NCBI GenBank assembly: GCA_025055285.1
Contig: JANWXM010000006.1
Span: forward strand, 81,972-145,971
Direction of reading: 5' to 3'
From: Saprospiraceae bacterium
GTDB lineage: Bacteria > Bacteroidota > Bacteroidia > Chitinophagales > Saprospiraceae
Length of the DNA stretch: 64,000 nucleotides
Part shown: positions 44,616-54,067 of the stretch, piece by piece
Layout of the letters: every line of letters starts with the position of its first letter
Position numbering within the stretch: the first letter of the stretch is position 1
Notes under the pieces: model-generated
The model's database searches: none
What the model saw: only the letters and a program-made list of their open reading frames with translations
Told to the model about the DNA's origin: nothing
Made by a program: the position numbers and the translations under genes

Positions 44616-44994
44616 AATCCTTGCCAAACGCTTGCACAGAGCCCCGCAAGAATAGGGCATCGGCGGGACATGCACGACCTATTCATCGCAGCTAACCTTT
44701 TGACTCGAATCAGGAAATGGCAAGTCAGGATGCTTTTCGCCAAGAGTCGTCTCGTGCTGGCTTAGCAGGCATATTGAGCATTTTATAGCTGCCCAATTCA
44801 TCAGGTGGGCGGGCGCTAAGCCCTTTTGCTTACATCAAACATCCCGAAGGGATCTTGATGCCTGCGAAGAACTTACGCTCGGGCTCGTATGCTTTATTGG
44901 ATAAACTAGGTAGACTGACCAGCGATTTGTCCATAAAAACGCAAAAATAAGCCAGTAGGGAACATGACCCAAGCATTTGTTTTGAGGGAATCCG
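44616..44994. other. intergenic region between divergent kynU and GH3-family genes
   Basis: Holds two back-to-back promoters: one for kynU (44942-44972, minus) and the -7 element at 44995 for the plus-strand gene. A hairpin CATCAA ... ATCCC GAA GGGAT ... TTGATG at 44833-44860 would lie in the long kynU leader. No gene or RNA family was recognised. Confidence 0.45.
44942..44972 (-). promoter_or_regulatory. promoter directing a long leader towards kynU
   Basis: TATTTTTG (44949-44942) matches TAnnTTTG and TTG (44972-44970) lies 20 bases upstream, the ideal spacing. Predicted start near 44935, leaving a leader of ~320 bases before the kynU ATG. Confidence 0.5.
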
Positions 44995-45002
44995 TACCTT
45001 TG
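44995..45002 (+). promoter_or_regulatory. -7 promoter element for the GH3-family gene
   Basis: TACCTTTG matches TAnnTTTG; predicted start near 45009, 56 bases before the ATG at 45065. A TTG lies 15 bases upstream, a little short. Confidence 0.45.
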
Positions 45003-45064
45003 GCTGCTAAAAGGAAACAATTAGCGACTTACCGTAAATTGACTTTTCAAAGTTAATCCACACG

Positions 45065-46609
45065 ATGCGACTTGTAGGACATGTTATTAAAGCAGGCATT
45101 CAATTGGGTGCTGTACGCCCGCGGTATCGGATTTCGCCTATGGCTCGTCAGCGACGCGTGCTGATGCGGCTATTAGCCTCGGCAGCGCACACAGCATTTG
45201 GTAAATATTATGGCTTTTCTTCGATCTTGTGGCAACGCGATCCCGTACGCGCATTTCGGGCTTGTGTTCCTATACACGACTACGATAAAGTTTATCGCGA
45301 GTGGTGGCATCGCGCTAGAAATGATGAGCCTAACGTGTGTTGGCCAGGCATTGTGCCATGGTACGCTATGAGCAGCGGCACTTCCACGGCCGCATCCAAA
45401 TATGTGCCTGTTACGCGCGAACTTATTCGTTCCATGAGTCGCCTATCGCGCCAGGTGGTCTTCGATATGGCGCATTTTCATTTGCCTGCCGACTTATTTA
45501 CTAAACAGATGCTCATGGTAGGGAGTACCACCTCGCTCCAGCGCGAGGGAAAACATTGGGTAGGTGACCTATCTGGCATTATCGCCCTCAATCGTCCGTT
45601 CTGGCTTAAGCAGCATTATCGCCCTGAGCGAGACATTACCGATTTGCCTGAATGGGGAGCTCGCATTGAGCGTATAGCCGAGCGTGCTCCGCAGTGGGAT
45701 ATTGGTTTCGCTGTTGGCAATGTAGCCTGGGTGCAGATGATTTTGGAGCGCATAGTCGAACGCTATGGCCTTAATCACATTCACGAGCTATGGCCCAATT
45801 TCTCTTTACTCCTACACAGTGGCATCTTCTTCGAACCCTATCAGCCCTCTTTTGAGCGATTATTGGGTCGGCCGATCCAGTATGTAGACAGCTACCTGGC
45901 CTCTGAAGGTTTCATTGGCTATCAGCGCTGGCCTCATACGCGCTTGCATCAGCTGGCTGTAAATGCAGGTATTTTCTTTGAATTTGTGCCGTTTAATGAC
46001 GTGCATTTCGACGAGGAGGGCAACCTGCGCCCTAATGCTGAAGCCATCTGGTTGCCTGACATCGAAGCAGGTCAACCTTATGCTCTCTTATTAAGCACGG
46101 AGGCCGGCTGTTGGCGCTACTTGCTCGGAGATACTATCGAGTTTGTGGATACGAGGCGGCTACTCTTCCGCCTCACTGGCCGTACGAAACATTTTCTGAG
46201 CGTAACAGGTGAGCATGTCTCGATAGATAATCTCAATGCTGCTCTGCGCGCTACTGATATGCGAATGCATCTAGGAGTCAAGGAGTTTGCCGTTGCTGCT
46301 GAACCTGCTGGGTCACATTGGGCACATCACTGGTACATCAGTGCTGAGCGCCCGGAAAGTCACGATGCGCAGCAGTGTGCGCGACTTCTAGACGAGCACT
46401 TGCAACGCATTAATGATGATTATCGCGTCGAACGCCAATACGCTTTGCGCGAGGTACGCGTAACCTTGCTTCCTCATCACGTGTTCTATGATTGGCTCGA
46501 GCAGCACGGTAAAATGAACGGCCAAGCCAAGATTCCACGCGTCTTAAAAGGAAGAGCTCAACACAGTTGGAACGCCTACTTGCACCGGTGGTTCAGCTCA
46601 AGAGCTTGA
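45065..46609 (+). CDS. GH3-family acyl-adenylating enzyme
   Basis: The 514-residue cytoplasmic protein matches the plant-auxin-GH3-like adenylate-forming family. WYAMSSGTSTAASKYVPVT is the ATP-binding P-loop, YVDSYLASEGFIGYQ and GQPYALLLSTEAGCWRYLLGD with FVDTRRLLFRLTGRTKHFLSVTGEHVS are typical. In plants GH3 enzymes conjugate amino acids to hormones through an acyl-adenylate. Bacteroidota members have unknown acids and amines. The length is normal. It has its own promoter and stands alone between kynU and an ABC permease. Confidence 0.88.
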   Translation: MRLVGHVIKAGIQLGAVRPRYRISPMARQRRVLMRLLASAAHTAFGKYYGFSSILWQRDPVRAFRACVPIHDYDKVYREWWHRARNDEPNVCWPGIVPWYAMSSGTSTAASKYVPVTRELIRSMSRLSRQVVFDMAHFHLPADLFTKQMLMVGSTTSLQREGKHWVGDLSGIIALNRPFWLKQHYRPERDITDLPEWGARIERIAERAPQWDIGFAVGNVAWVQMILERIVERYGLNHIHELWPNFSLLLHSGIFFEPYQPSFERLLGRPIQYVDSYLASEGFIGYQRWPHTRLHQLAVNAGIFFEFVPFNDVHFDEEGNLRPNAEAIWLPDIEAGQPYALLLSTEAGCWRYLLGDTIEFVDTRRLLFRLTGRTKHFLSVTGEHVSIDNLNAALRATDMRMHLGVKEFAVAAEPAGSHWAHHWYISAERPESHDAQQCARLLDEHLQRINDDYRVERQYALREVRVTLLPHHVFYDWLEQHGKMNGQAKIPRVLKGRAQHSWNAYLHRWFSSRA

Positions 46610-46711
46610 CTTCGTAGAGCAAGAGAGTTGTTTTATCGAACTTTTGGGAAAACCAAGAGGTGAAACCTGAACCTTTACCGTGTTTTATAGAAAAACTATT
46701 GTTTTCGTGCC

Positions 46712-47980
46712 GTGCGTCAAATACTACGCATCTTAGGTGAGGGCGCCGCTCAAGCTTGGCAGCAGTTAGTCGCTAACCGGTTGCGCTCCTTTTTATCGCT
46801 ATTAGGCATAACGATTGGTATCTTCTGCATCATCGGTGTCAAGAGCGCAGTCGACTCGTTGGAAGACAATATTCGGCGGAGTTTATCCAAACTGGGCAAC
46901 GATGTCGTATACATAGATAAATTCTCTTGGTCTGAGGATCCAGGTCGCAACTACTGGAAATGGATGCGTCGTCCAAACCAGAGCTACTCTGAATTTGAGG
47001 TACTTAGGAGTCGTCTAAAGTTAGCCTCCCACATCGGTTACTGGCAATTTTTGGGTGCTAAGACCGTTAAATGGCGAAACTCTAGTGTTGAAAATGCTTT
47101 TTTCTTGAGTGTCACGGAGGATTGTAGCGATATTTTTCGATTGGAATTTCAGGAAGGAGGGCGTTTCTTCTCCGCTGCCGAATACGCCAATGGGAGTGAC
47201 GTCTGTCTTATAGGAGCTAAAATAGCTGAAACCCTTTTCCCTGTTGGGATGAGTGGCGTAGACCAGTACGTTAAAGTGGGAGGGCGAAAGTTGCGGGTGG
47301 TGGGCGTCATAGCGCCCTCTGGTAACGACTTACTGCGTGTTATGGACTTCGACAATGCTGTGGTAATAAGTCATACGCTTGCTCGCCGCGGTTTTCGTTT
47401 TCGAGAAGGCAGTACTTGGGTAGGTAAATCTACAATTGCCGTTCGGGCAAAGCCCGGAGTAGATCTCTCCGCGCTCAAAGATGAAATTACGGGCGTTCTC
47501 CGAAGTGTGCGTCACCTCAAGCCTGCAGAAGAAAACAATTTCGCCTTAAATACACTGACTATATTAAGTACTGTTTTCGATAGTGTCTTTAGAGTCATAA
47601 ATACGGCGGGCTTTATCATTGGCGTATTTGCTCTTATTGTCGGAATGTTCTCAGTGGCCAACATCATGTTTGTTTCTGTGAAAGAACGCACCAATATCAT
47701 CGGCATTAAGATGGCTATTGGTGCCAAGCGATGGTTTATCCTTCTAGAGGTTCTCTTTGAGGCCACTGTACTTTGTCTAGTAGGTGGAGCTTTAGGGCTA
47801 TTGTCAATCTGGTTAGTCACGCATATAATCTCTAAAGCGGTAGACTTTGATATTCATCTCTCAGGCGCAAATATTCTCCTAGGGGTACTCACTTCTGTAG
47901 CAGTGGGCATGCTTTCCGGCCTATTGCCTGCTCTTCAAGCTAGCCGTATGGACCCCGTAGAGGCTATCCGGGCGCTCTAG
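46712..47980 (+). CDS. MacB/FtsX-type ABC transporter permease
   Basis: The 422-residue membrane protein has one helix near residues 22-42 (LRSFLSLLGITIGIFCIIGV), a large periplasmic MacB-PCD domain (~50-275) and three C-terminal helices in the FtsX region (IIGVFALIVGMFSVANIMFVSVKERTNIIGIKMAIGAKR and onwards), ending PVEAIRAL. It would need an ATPase partner, absent from the window. Start is a GTG at 46712. It lies about 100 bases after the GH3-family gene on the same strand, so cotranscription is possible. Related systems export peptides, lipoproteins or antibiotics; the substrate is unknown. Confidence 0.9.
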   Translation: MRQILRILGEGAAQAWQQLVANRLRSFLSLLGITIGIFCIIGVKSAVDSLEDNIRRSLSKLGNDVVYIDKFSWSEDPGRNYWKWMRRPNQSYSEFEVLRSRLKLASHIGYWQFLGAKTVKWRNSSVENAFFLSVTEDCSDIFRLEFQEGGRFFSAAEYANGSDVCLIGAKIAETLFPVGMSGVDQYVKVGGRKLRVVGVIAPSGNDLLRVMDFDNAVVISHTLARRGFRFREGSTWVGKSTIAVRAKPGVDLSALKDEITGVLRSVRHLKPAEENNFALNTLTILSTVFDSVFRVINTAGFIIGVFALIVGMFSVANIMFVSVKERTNIIGIKMAIGAKRWFILLEVLFEATVLCLVGGALGLLSIWLVTHIISKAVDFDIHLSGANILLGVLTSVAVGMLSGLLPALQASRMDPVEAIRAL

Positions 47981-48054
47981 CGAGACGATGAAAGAACGCT
48001 GCAAGTTTTTGCGCGAGCCTCTATCTGGAAAAAAGAGAAAACCTTTGAAGTAGG

Positions 48055-49416
48055 CTAGTGTTCGGCTAACCACTTAGGCAATTCCTCGGCAGTTACTGTA
48101 TACTGGCTGCCTGTGCGTTGGTCTTTGAGTACGACAGTGTGATTTGCGCATTCTGCTTCTCCTACGATTGCAGCCCAGGTTGCACGGCGGCGAGCCGCAT
48201 ATTCAAATTGTTTTTTTAATTTTCCTGGCTCTGGATATAATTCAGCCCGAATACCTGCGGCGCGCACGCGACTCATCAGGTGAAAGGCATACCGATGAGA
48301 ATCGGTATCCAGAGCCATAAAGAGCACGTGGAGAGACTTCGAAAGAATCTCAGGGAAGGCATTCATGTATTCCAACACATCGTAAATGCGGTCAGCGCCA
48401 AAGGATATGCCTACTCCAGACAGCCCTGGCAGGCCAAATACCCCTGTGAGGTCGGCATAACGCCCTCCACCCCCAAGACTACCCATGCGAAGGCCTTCAA
48501 CGGCAGCAACGACTTCAAAAACACAGCCAGTGTAGTAAGTTAGGCCGCGAGCTAGTGTAATGTCGCGACGCACTTCGTTGTGTAGCAGCAGGCCCTCCAA
48601 ATAAGCCGAAACCGTGTCGAGTTCTGCTAGGCCATCCATACCTGCTGAGCTTTTGCTCAGCAGGTGACGAAGCTCAGCGCTACTGTTGAGGCTCAAGGCC
48701 TGCTCGATGCGGGCAATCGCATCAGGGGAAAAGTTGCGGTCAGCTAGTTCTTTTCGTACGCCGTCGAGTCCAATTTTATCCAATTTGTCTATAGCCACCG
48801 TCATGTCCATGAAGCGATCAGCTACGCCCGCTGCTTCTGCAATTCCATAGAGGACTTGTCGATGATTTACTTTGATGACGACCGGTATGCCTAACTTGGT
48901 AAAAGCGTAGTCGTACAATACGATGAGTTCGGCCTCATAATGTAAACTATCGGAGCCGATTACATCGGCATCGCACTGGTAAAATTCGCGATATCGGCCG
49001 CGCTGAGGGCGGTCAGCACGCCATACCGGTTGGATTTGATAGCGTTTGAAAGGAAAGACTAGGGCATGCCGATTCATGACCACATACCGAGCAAACGGTA
49101 TAGTCAAATCGTATCGAAGGCCTCGCTTGGAAATATGCGGAATAAGTTGGGCGGAATCCTTGCTCGCCAGGAGTTGGGGGTCTACGTCTTTCAGATAATC
49201 ACCGTTGTTCAAAATCTTGAACAACAATTTATCGCCCTCTTCGCCGTACTTGCCCAATAGAGTCGACAAGTTTTCCATTGCTGGAGTCTCCAATGGCTCA
49301 TATCCAAAGCGAATGAAGGCGTCGCGCAGCGTATCAAAAATAAATGAGCGGCGCCGCGACTGCTCTGGGCCAAAGTCGCGTGTTCCTTCAGGAATTGAAG
49401 GCTTTTGCATAAGCAT
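48055..49416 (-). CDS. hisS: histidyl-tRNA synthetase
   Basis: The 453-residue class II synthetase charges tRNA-His. Motif 2 (QIQPVWRADRPQRGRYREFYQCDADVIG) and the histidine A and B motifs, LARGLTYYTGCVFEV and MGSLGGGGRYADL, are complete. A C-terminal anticodon-binding domain covers ~355-450. The ATG at 49416 is used; 49410 is also possible. A -7 element lies 17-24 bases upstream, so the leader would be short. It converges with the ABC permease. Confidence 0.96.
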   Translation of the reverse strand: MLMQKPSIPEGTRDFGPEQSRRRSFIFDTLRDAFIRFGYEPLETPAMENLSTLLGKYGEEGDKLLFKILNNGDYLKDVDPQLLASKDSAQLIPHISKRGLRYDLTIPFARYVVMNRHALVFPFKRYQIQPVWRADRPQRGRYREFYQCDADVIGSDSLHYEAELIVLYDYAFTKLGIPVVIKVNHRQVLYGIAEAAGVADRFMDMTVAIDKLDKIGLDGVRKELADRNFSPDAIARIEQALSLNSSAELRHLLSKSSAGMDGLAELDTVSAYLEGLLLHNEVRRDITLARGLTYYTGCVFEVVAAVEGLRMGSLGGGGRYADLTGVFGLPGLSGVGISFGADRIYDVLEYMNAFPEILSKSLHVLFMALDTDSHRYAFHLMSRVRAAGIRAELYPEPGKLKKQFEYAARRRATWAAIVGEAECANHTVVLKDQRTGSQYTVTAEELPKWLAEH

Positions 49417-49432
49417 GTGACAATTTCTGCGG

Positions 49433-49440
49433 CAAAAGTA
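49433..49440 (-). promoter_or_regulatory. -7 promoter element for hisS
   Basis: TACTTTTG on the minus strand matches TAnnTTTG. Predicted start near 49426, about 10 bases before the hisS ATG. No TTG at -33. Confidence 0.4.
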
Positions 49441-49528
49441 AAGTGCCTCACTTCCACTTAAAAAGACTCATTCCGCTTTACCCTGAGAAACAAGGTGAAG
49501 CAAAATGAGTCTTTCGATTCGTGATAGG

Positions 49529-50281
49529 TTAGGCAAGTGTCTCACTCGCCACTGCGGCAAAGAGATACTCGCGATTCATGCGAGCAATGTGGCTCACAGA
49601 AATTTCTTTTGGACATTCAGCCTCACATGCCCTAACGTTAGAGCAGCGACCGAAGCCCTCCTTGTCCATTTGCGCTACCATGCGCAAGACTCGACGCTTG
49701 CGCTCTACCTGGCCCTGCGGCAAAAGCGCCAAATGACTCACTTTAGCAGCAGTGAATAACATTGCAGAGGCATTCGGACAAGCTGCTACGCATGCGCCAC
49801 AACCAATGCAGGCAGCAGCGTCAAAAGCTCGACTTGCTACCTCTTTCTCAATGGGTATGCTGTTAGCTTCGGGTGCCTGGCCAGTATTTACGCTGATATA
49901 ACCTCCAGCCTGAATAATGCGGTCAAATGCCGAACGGTCAACTACCAAATCCCGAATAACGGGAAACGCTTTTGCCCGGAAGGGCTCTATAACGATAGTG
50001 TCGCCATCGCGGAAATGACGCATGTGAAGCTGACACGTTGTAGTGCCTTTCAGTGGGCCGTGTGGGCGCCCGTTGATAACCATCGAACACGAGCCGCAGA
50101 TGCCTTCGCGGCAATCGTGCTCGAAGGCAATAGGTTCCTCTTTTTGGCGGATGAGCCGTTCGTTGAGCACATCGAGCATTTCTAGAAAGGACATGTGCTC
50201 GTTGATATCATCGAGAGAATAGGTGACAAATTCACCTTTGTATTTTCCGCCTTGACGCCATATCTTAAGCGTTAGTTTCAT
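49529..50281 (-). CDS. sdhB: succinate dehydrogenase/fumarate reductase iron-sulfur subunit
   Basis: The 250-residue Fe-S subunit has a [2Fe-2S] ferredoxin domain ([19 protein letters not shown] and CQLHMR) and a C-terminal domain with [14 protein letters not shown] and [16 protein letters not shown] for the [4Fe-4S] and [3Fe-4S] clusters. It passes electrons from SdhA to the quinone at SdhC. Last gene of sdhC-sdhA-sdhB on the minus strand. The non-classical length and single SdhC match the Bacteroidota b558-type complex. Confidence 0.95.
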   Translation of the reverse strand: MKLTLKIWRQGGKYKGEFVTYSLDDINEHMSFLEMLDVLNERLIRQKEEPIAFEHDCREGICGSCSMVINGRPHGPLKGTTTCQLHMRHFRDGDTIVIEPFRAKAFPVIRDLVVDRSAFDRIIQAGGYISVNTGQAPEANSIPIEKEVASRAFDAAACIGCGACVAACPNASAMLFTAAKVSHLALLPQGQVERKRRVLRMVAQMDKEGFGRCSNVRACEAECPKEISVSHIARMNREYLFAAVASETLA

Positions 50282-50381
50282 AATCTTTATGATATCCTTT
50301 ATTCTATTTTGTCTTTTTCATTTTAAGTAATATTTATGGGATTCCAGATGTTTTTCGTAGTTATGAGTCTAGTGCAAAAAA

Positions 50382-52322
50382 TTACTTATAACTGCGTTGA
50401 GCAACTTTGATTTCCTCATAAACTAAAGGTTCTTTGTGAAGAACAGGTTGCTCATCTTCACCCTTCCATTCCCAAGCTGCGACATACATGTAATTCTCGT
50501 CATCGCGCAAAGCTTCACCATCTGCCGTCTGATATTCCTCGCGAAAATGACCGCCACAACTTTCGTTGCGATGAAGCGCGTCTCGACAAATGAGCTCGCC
50601 TAGTTCGAGAAAATCGGCTACGCGCCAAGCTTTTTCCAATTCAGGGTTAAATTCGTCGGCTCTACCTGCTACATAAAGATTGCGCCAAAATTCTTCGCGC
50701 AACGCTCTTATTTCTTCTATAGCCTCTTGCAATCCCTTAGCATTTCGCGACATGCCGCATTTGTTCCACATGATTTTGCCTAAGCGGCGGTGGAAAGATT
50801 CTGGGCTTTCATTGCCACCGATACTCATCAAACGGCGAATGCGGTCAGCTACTTCTCTTTCTGTGCGCTCGAATTCTGGCAAATCTGTCGATATCGGTCC
50901 TGTCCGGATTTCCTTACTTAGGTAAGCACCTATTGTATAAGGAAGGATAAAGTAGCCATCGGCCAGCCCTTGCATAAGGGCCGAGGCTCCTAGCCGATTG
51001 GCTCCGTGGTCGCTAAAATTGGCCTCTCCTGCGGCATAAAGCCCAGGAATAGTGGTCATAAGTTCGTAATCTACCCACAGCCCACCCATTGTGTAATGGA
51101 CGGCGGGGTAAATGCGCATGGGCACTTCGTAGGGATTTTCGCCTGTGATTTTCTCATACATCTCAAAAAGATTGCCATAGCGGGCAGCGATTGTTTCACG
51201 CCCTAGGCGCTTTATGGCATCGGAAAAATCGAGATACACGGCCAAGCCGCTAGGCCCTACACCTTTGCCCGCGTCGCACTCTGCTTTTGCAGCGCGACTA
51301 GCAATGTCTCGCGGTACCAGGTTGCCAAAAGCAGGATAGCGGCGCTCGAGAAAATAATCGCGCGCTTCCTCTGGGATGTCATTAGGGTGCTTTTGGGTAT
51401 CGGCAGGGTCCTTAGGCACCCAACAGCGGCCATCATTGCGCAATGACTCAGACATCAAGGTAAGCTTCGACTGGTAATCGCCGGAAACAGGTATGCACGT
51501 TGGGTGAATTTGCGTAAAACAGGGATTGCCGAAAAAAGCTCCGCGGCGGTGAGCCCGCCAAGCTGCTGTGACATTGCACAGCATAGCGTTCGTGCTCAGG
51601 TAAAACACATTGCTATAACCTCCAGTCGCCAATATGACGGCATGAGCGCTGTGGCGCTCCAACTCTCCTGTCAACAAGTTTCGCGCAATGACGCCTCGAC
51701 ATTTCCCGTCAACAATGACTATATCAAGCACTTCATGGCGATTATATAATTTCACTGAGCCGAGAGAAATCTGGCGACTAAGCGCCTGATAGGCTCCAAG
51801 GAGCAGTTGCTGTCCAGTTTGCCCTCGGGCGTAGAAGGTACGAGAAACGAGAGTACCTCCAAAAGAGCGATTGTCTAGCAGCCCTCCATACTCTCGCGCA
51901 AAGGGGACGCCCTGGGCTACGCACTGATCTATGATATTGACAGATACTTGCGCTAAGCGATACACGTTCGCCTCTCGGGCGCGGTAGTCGCCCCCTTTGA
52001 TTGTATCGTAGAAGAGGCGGTAGACGGAATCACCATCGTTTCGGTAATTTTTAGCTGCGTTAATGCCACCTTGAGCTGCAATTGAGTGCGCCCGACGTGG
52101 GCTATCGTGAAAGGTGAATACTTTGACATTGTACCCTAATTCGCCCAACGAAGCCGCTGCCGAAGCGCCAGCTAAACCCGTGCCAACTACAATCACATCT
52201 ATCCGGCGCTTGTTATTGGCCGAAACTAAGGGCACCTGGTTCTTGTAATAGTCCCATTTTTCAGCCAACGGCCCTGGAGGAATTTTTGAATCTAGTTTTT
52301 GATAAATGGACGTCATACCCAT
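50382..52322 (-). CDS. sdhA: succinate dehydrogenase/fumarate reductase flavoprotein subunit
   Basis: The 646-residue FAD subunit has [20 protein letters not shown] (FAD Rossmann fold) and [17 protein letters not shown] with the FAD-linking His. [24 protein letters not shown] and [15 protein letters not shown] are further signature blocks. It oxidises succinate in the citric acid cycle. Located 100 bases before sdhB and 27 after sdhC, one operon. The enzyme may also run in reverse as fumarate reductase; sequence alone does not tell. Confidence 0.96.
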   Translation of the reverse strand: MGMTSIYQKLDSKIPPGPLAEKWDYYKNQVPLVSANNKRRIDVIVVGTGLAGASAAASLGELGYNVKVFTFHDSPRRAHSIAAQGGINAAKNYRNDGDSVYRLFYDTIKGGDYRAREANVYRLAQVSVNIIDQCVAQGVPFAREYGGLLDNRSFGGTLVSRTFYARGQTGQQLLLGAYQALSRQISLGSVKLYNRHEVLDIVIVDGKCRGVIARNLLTGELERHSAHAVILATGGYSNVFYLSTNAMLCNVTAAWRAHRRGAFFGNPCFTQIHPTCIPVSGDYQSKLTLMSESLRNDGRCWVPKDPADTQKHPNDIPEEARDYFLERRYPAFGNLVPRDIASRAAKAECDAGKGVGPSGLAVYLDFSDAIKRLGRETIAARYGNLFEMYEKITGENPYEVPMRIYPAVHYTMGGLWVDYELMTTIPGLYAAGEANFSDHGANRLGASALMQGLADGYFILPYTIGAYLSKEIRTGPISTDLPEFERTEREVADRIRRLMSIGGNESPESFHRRLGKIMWNKCGMSRNAKGLQEAIEEIRALREEFWRNLYVAGRADEFNPELEKAWRVADFLELGELICRDALHRNESCGGHFREEYQTADGEALRDDENYMYVAAWEWKGEDEQPVLHKEPLVYEEIKVAQRSYK

Positions 52323-52349
52323 TATTTGTTAATGACGGCTTTTTAAAAA

Positions 52350-53039
52350 TTATTCTGAACGGAAATATATAATTATGGGAATAATAGCAAACAAGAGCGG
52401 AATCACAATTGCATAGGCCATACCAACAAACCGAATAACGGGTACATATTTGCGATGGCCCAAACCTAAGGTATGAAAGGCAGACCAGAACCCATGCCAA
52501 AGATGGACGCCAACAACACCCATGCACACTACATAGAAGAGCACCATGGCAGGATTCTTGTAAGTGAAACTAACTAAGGAATACAAGTCTTTGACTTTGT
52601 GAGGATAAGAGGGATACTCTTTCATTTCCAGCTCGCCCCAGTGCATTTGATACCAAAATTGAGATAAATGGATGAGGATAAAGACAAAAATAATGATCCC
52701 AATCCATGCCATGTTGCGCGCGGGGCGTTCCTCTGGGCGCGAGTAAGAAACAGCATATCGTACTGGGCCTCGTGCTGCTCGATTATAACGCCAGAGAATT
52801 AATCCCTGTACCGTGTGCAGTAAGATCGCTGCATAAAGGGTGTAAGAAATGGCTTTGATGAGAGGACTCGTAGTCATGAAGTGGGCATAGGTGTTAAATG
52901 CCTCTCCGCCATCTGAGCGAAGCAACTGCAAATTTCCCGCCAAATGAACTGCTAGAAATAAAATGAGGAACAACCCTGTAAGGGCCATGACGAATTTCTG
53001 ACCGATGGAAGAAACGATGAATCTGGAAAACCAATTCAT
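52350..53039 (-). CDS. sdhC: succinate dehydrogenase cytochrome b subunit (b558 family)
   Basis: The 229-residue membrane subunit has five predicted helices, starting with FVMALTGLFLILFLAVHLAGN, with heme-ligand His candidates there and in LLHTVQGLILWRY and HLWHGFWSAFHTLG. It anchors SdhA and SdhB and carries electrons to menaquinone. It is the single-polypeptide anchor typical of Bacteroidota and Bacillus. The ATG at 53039 is preferred over one at 53147, because a -7 element lies at 53088-53095, between them. First gene of the operon. Confidence 0.93.
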   Translation of the reverse strand: MNWFSRFIVSSIGQKFVMALTGLFLILFLAVHLAGNLQLLRSDGGEAFNTYAHFMTTSPLIKAISYTLYAAILLHTVQGLILWRYNRAARGPVRYAVSYSRPEERPARNMAWIGIIIFVFILIHLSQFWYQMHWGELEMKEYPSYPHKVKDLYSLVSFTYKNPAMVLFYVVCMGVVGVHLWHGFWSAFHTLGLGHRKYVPVIRFVGMAYAIVIPLLFAIIPIIIYFRSE

Positions 53040-53087
53040 GCCTGTACCGTTGGATTTTGAGAGAAAGCCTGAACTTTTTTCCTGCGG

Positions 53088-53095
53088 CAAAGCTA
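53088..53095 (-). promoter_or_regulatory. -7 promoter element for sdhCAB
   Basis: TAGCTTTG on the minus strand matches TAnnTTTG. A TTG lies 14 bases upstream, shorter than usual. Predicted start near 53081, 42 bases before the sdhC ATG. Confidence 0.45.
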
Positions 53096-53165
53096 CATAA
53101 TACAAAACACAAAGACCTTTTACGGGTTTTTTGTGCTCCTCTAACAAGTTTAATTTAGATCCGCT

Positions 53166-53654
53166 CTAAATCAAGCGCATCATTCCAGCGTCGAAGCCCA
53201 AGGGCAACAAGTCACTTGCACGAGCAAAGACCCATGTCGGGCCAGTTTGGCCGCGCAAAATGAGGCGGATGGGGTGTCCGAACTTTTGCTCAACTTCTAA
53301 AAGAACCTGGCGACACGCGCCGCAAGGCGTCACAGGGTAGGAAATCAGCTGCGTATCAGAAACTGCCACGACCGCCAAAGCAACAATTCGCTCGTTGGGG
53401 TACTGACTAAAGGCCGCTGCTAGTGTTGCGCGTTCAGCACACAGGCACATTGGATACGCGGCGTTTTCAAAATTAGCTCCACTCACCACGGCCTTGTTAG
53501 AAAGCCAAGCTGCTGCACCAACGCGAAAGCGGGAGTAAGGAGCGTACGCCTTTTCTACAGCCCGATGAGCTGCTTGCAGAAGCTGCTGCTCGTCAGCAAC
53601 TAGAGCATCCATTCTGTCGTATTCGAAGAAGAAAATTTGACAAGTTCGCTGCAT
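53166..53654 (-). CDS. cdd: cytidine deaminase
   Basis: The 162-residue enzyme converts cytidine and deoxycytidine to uridine forms in pyrimidine salvage. The zinc site is complete: CAERATLAAA (Cys and catalytic Glu) and PCGACRQVLLE (two Cys). SRFRVGAAAWLSNKAVVSGANFENAAYP is the substrate-binding region. An internal ATG at 53612 would give a more usual length of 148; the 53654 start is kept because a promoter lies just upstream. It is adjacent to, but probably separate from, sdhCAB. Confidence 0.93.
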   Translation of the reverse strand: MQRTCQIFFFEYDRMDALVADEQQLLQAAHRAVEKAYAPYSRFRVGAAAWLSNKAVVSGANFENAAYPMCLCAERATLAAAFSQYPNERIVALAVVAVSDTQLISYPVTPCGACRQVLLEVEQKFGHPIRLILRGQTGPTWVFARASDLLPLGFDAGMMRLI

Positions 53655-53685
53655 CCTAATGAGTTGTTCTTTTCACCCACAAACG

Positions 53686-53713
53686 TAAAGGTATTTGCCG
53701 TTTGCATATTCAA
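53686..53713 (-). promoter_or_regulatory. probable promoter for cdd
   Basis: TACCTTTA (53693-53686), one mismatch from TAnnTTTG, with a TTG (53713-53711) 17 bases upstream. Predicted start near 53679, 25 bases before the ATG. Confidence 0.4.
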
Positions 53714-53884
53714 GATGTGTATGCCTGATAAACGGCTTTTTGAGTATCTATAGGCTTAATTCCTATTGTAACGCCCTTGATTGGTAAAGTGGTTCACCAA
53801 TTGGCTTCGCTGTTGCAGGCTTCTAGCGGTTAGCTACCTCCTCTGAACCTAAAGACAGGATTAGCATGCTCAACCCTGGAGCCG

Positions 53885-54004
53885 ATGACAACTACGCCAC
53901 TGTACTTCCACCCGCTTAGTGCGGTATTGTACCTCTGGCGAGAGGGAGAGAATGCTAGGCCACAAGTGCTTCTAGTTAGGCGAGGCAATGGCAAGCCCTT
54001 ATAG
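53885..54004 (+). pseudogene. possible 5' fragment of a Nudix hydrolase gene
   Basis: A 39-codon frame from ATG to TAG reads with SAVLYLWREGENARPQVLLV and then RRGNGKPL, which resembles the first strand of Nudix proteins. No Nudix box follows, in any frame seen. The rest of 53714-54067 contains nothing recognised. A chance frame is possible. Confidence 0.3.
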
Positions 54005-54067
54005 AAGCTAAGGCAGTATCTCTGCCCGCGATTCAGTTGATGGCGTATGTTGTGGTTTGATCTTCAC

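Noticed and set aside
44833..44860. Hairpin CATCAA ... TTGATG as a terminator.
   Set aside because: No U-run on either strand; kept only as a possible leader structure.
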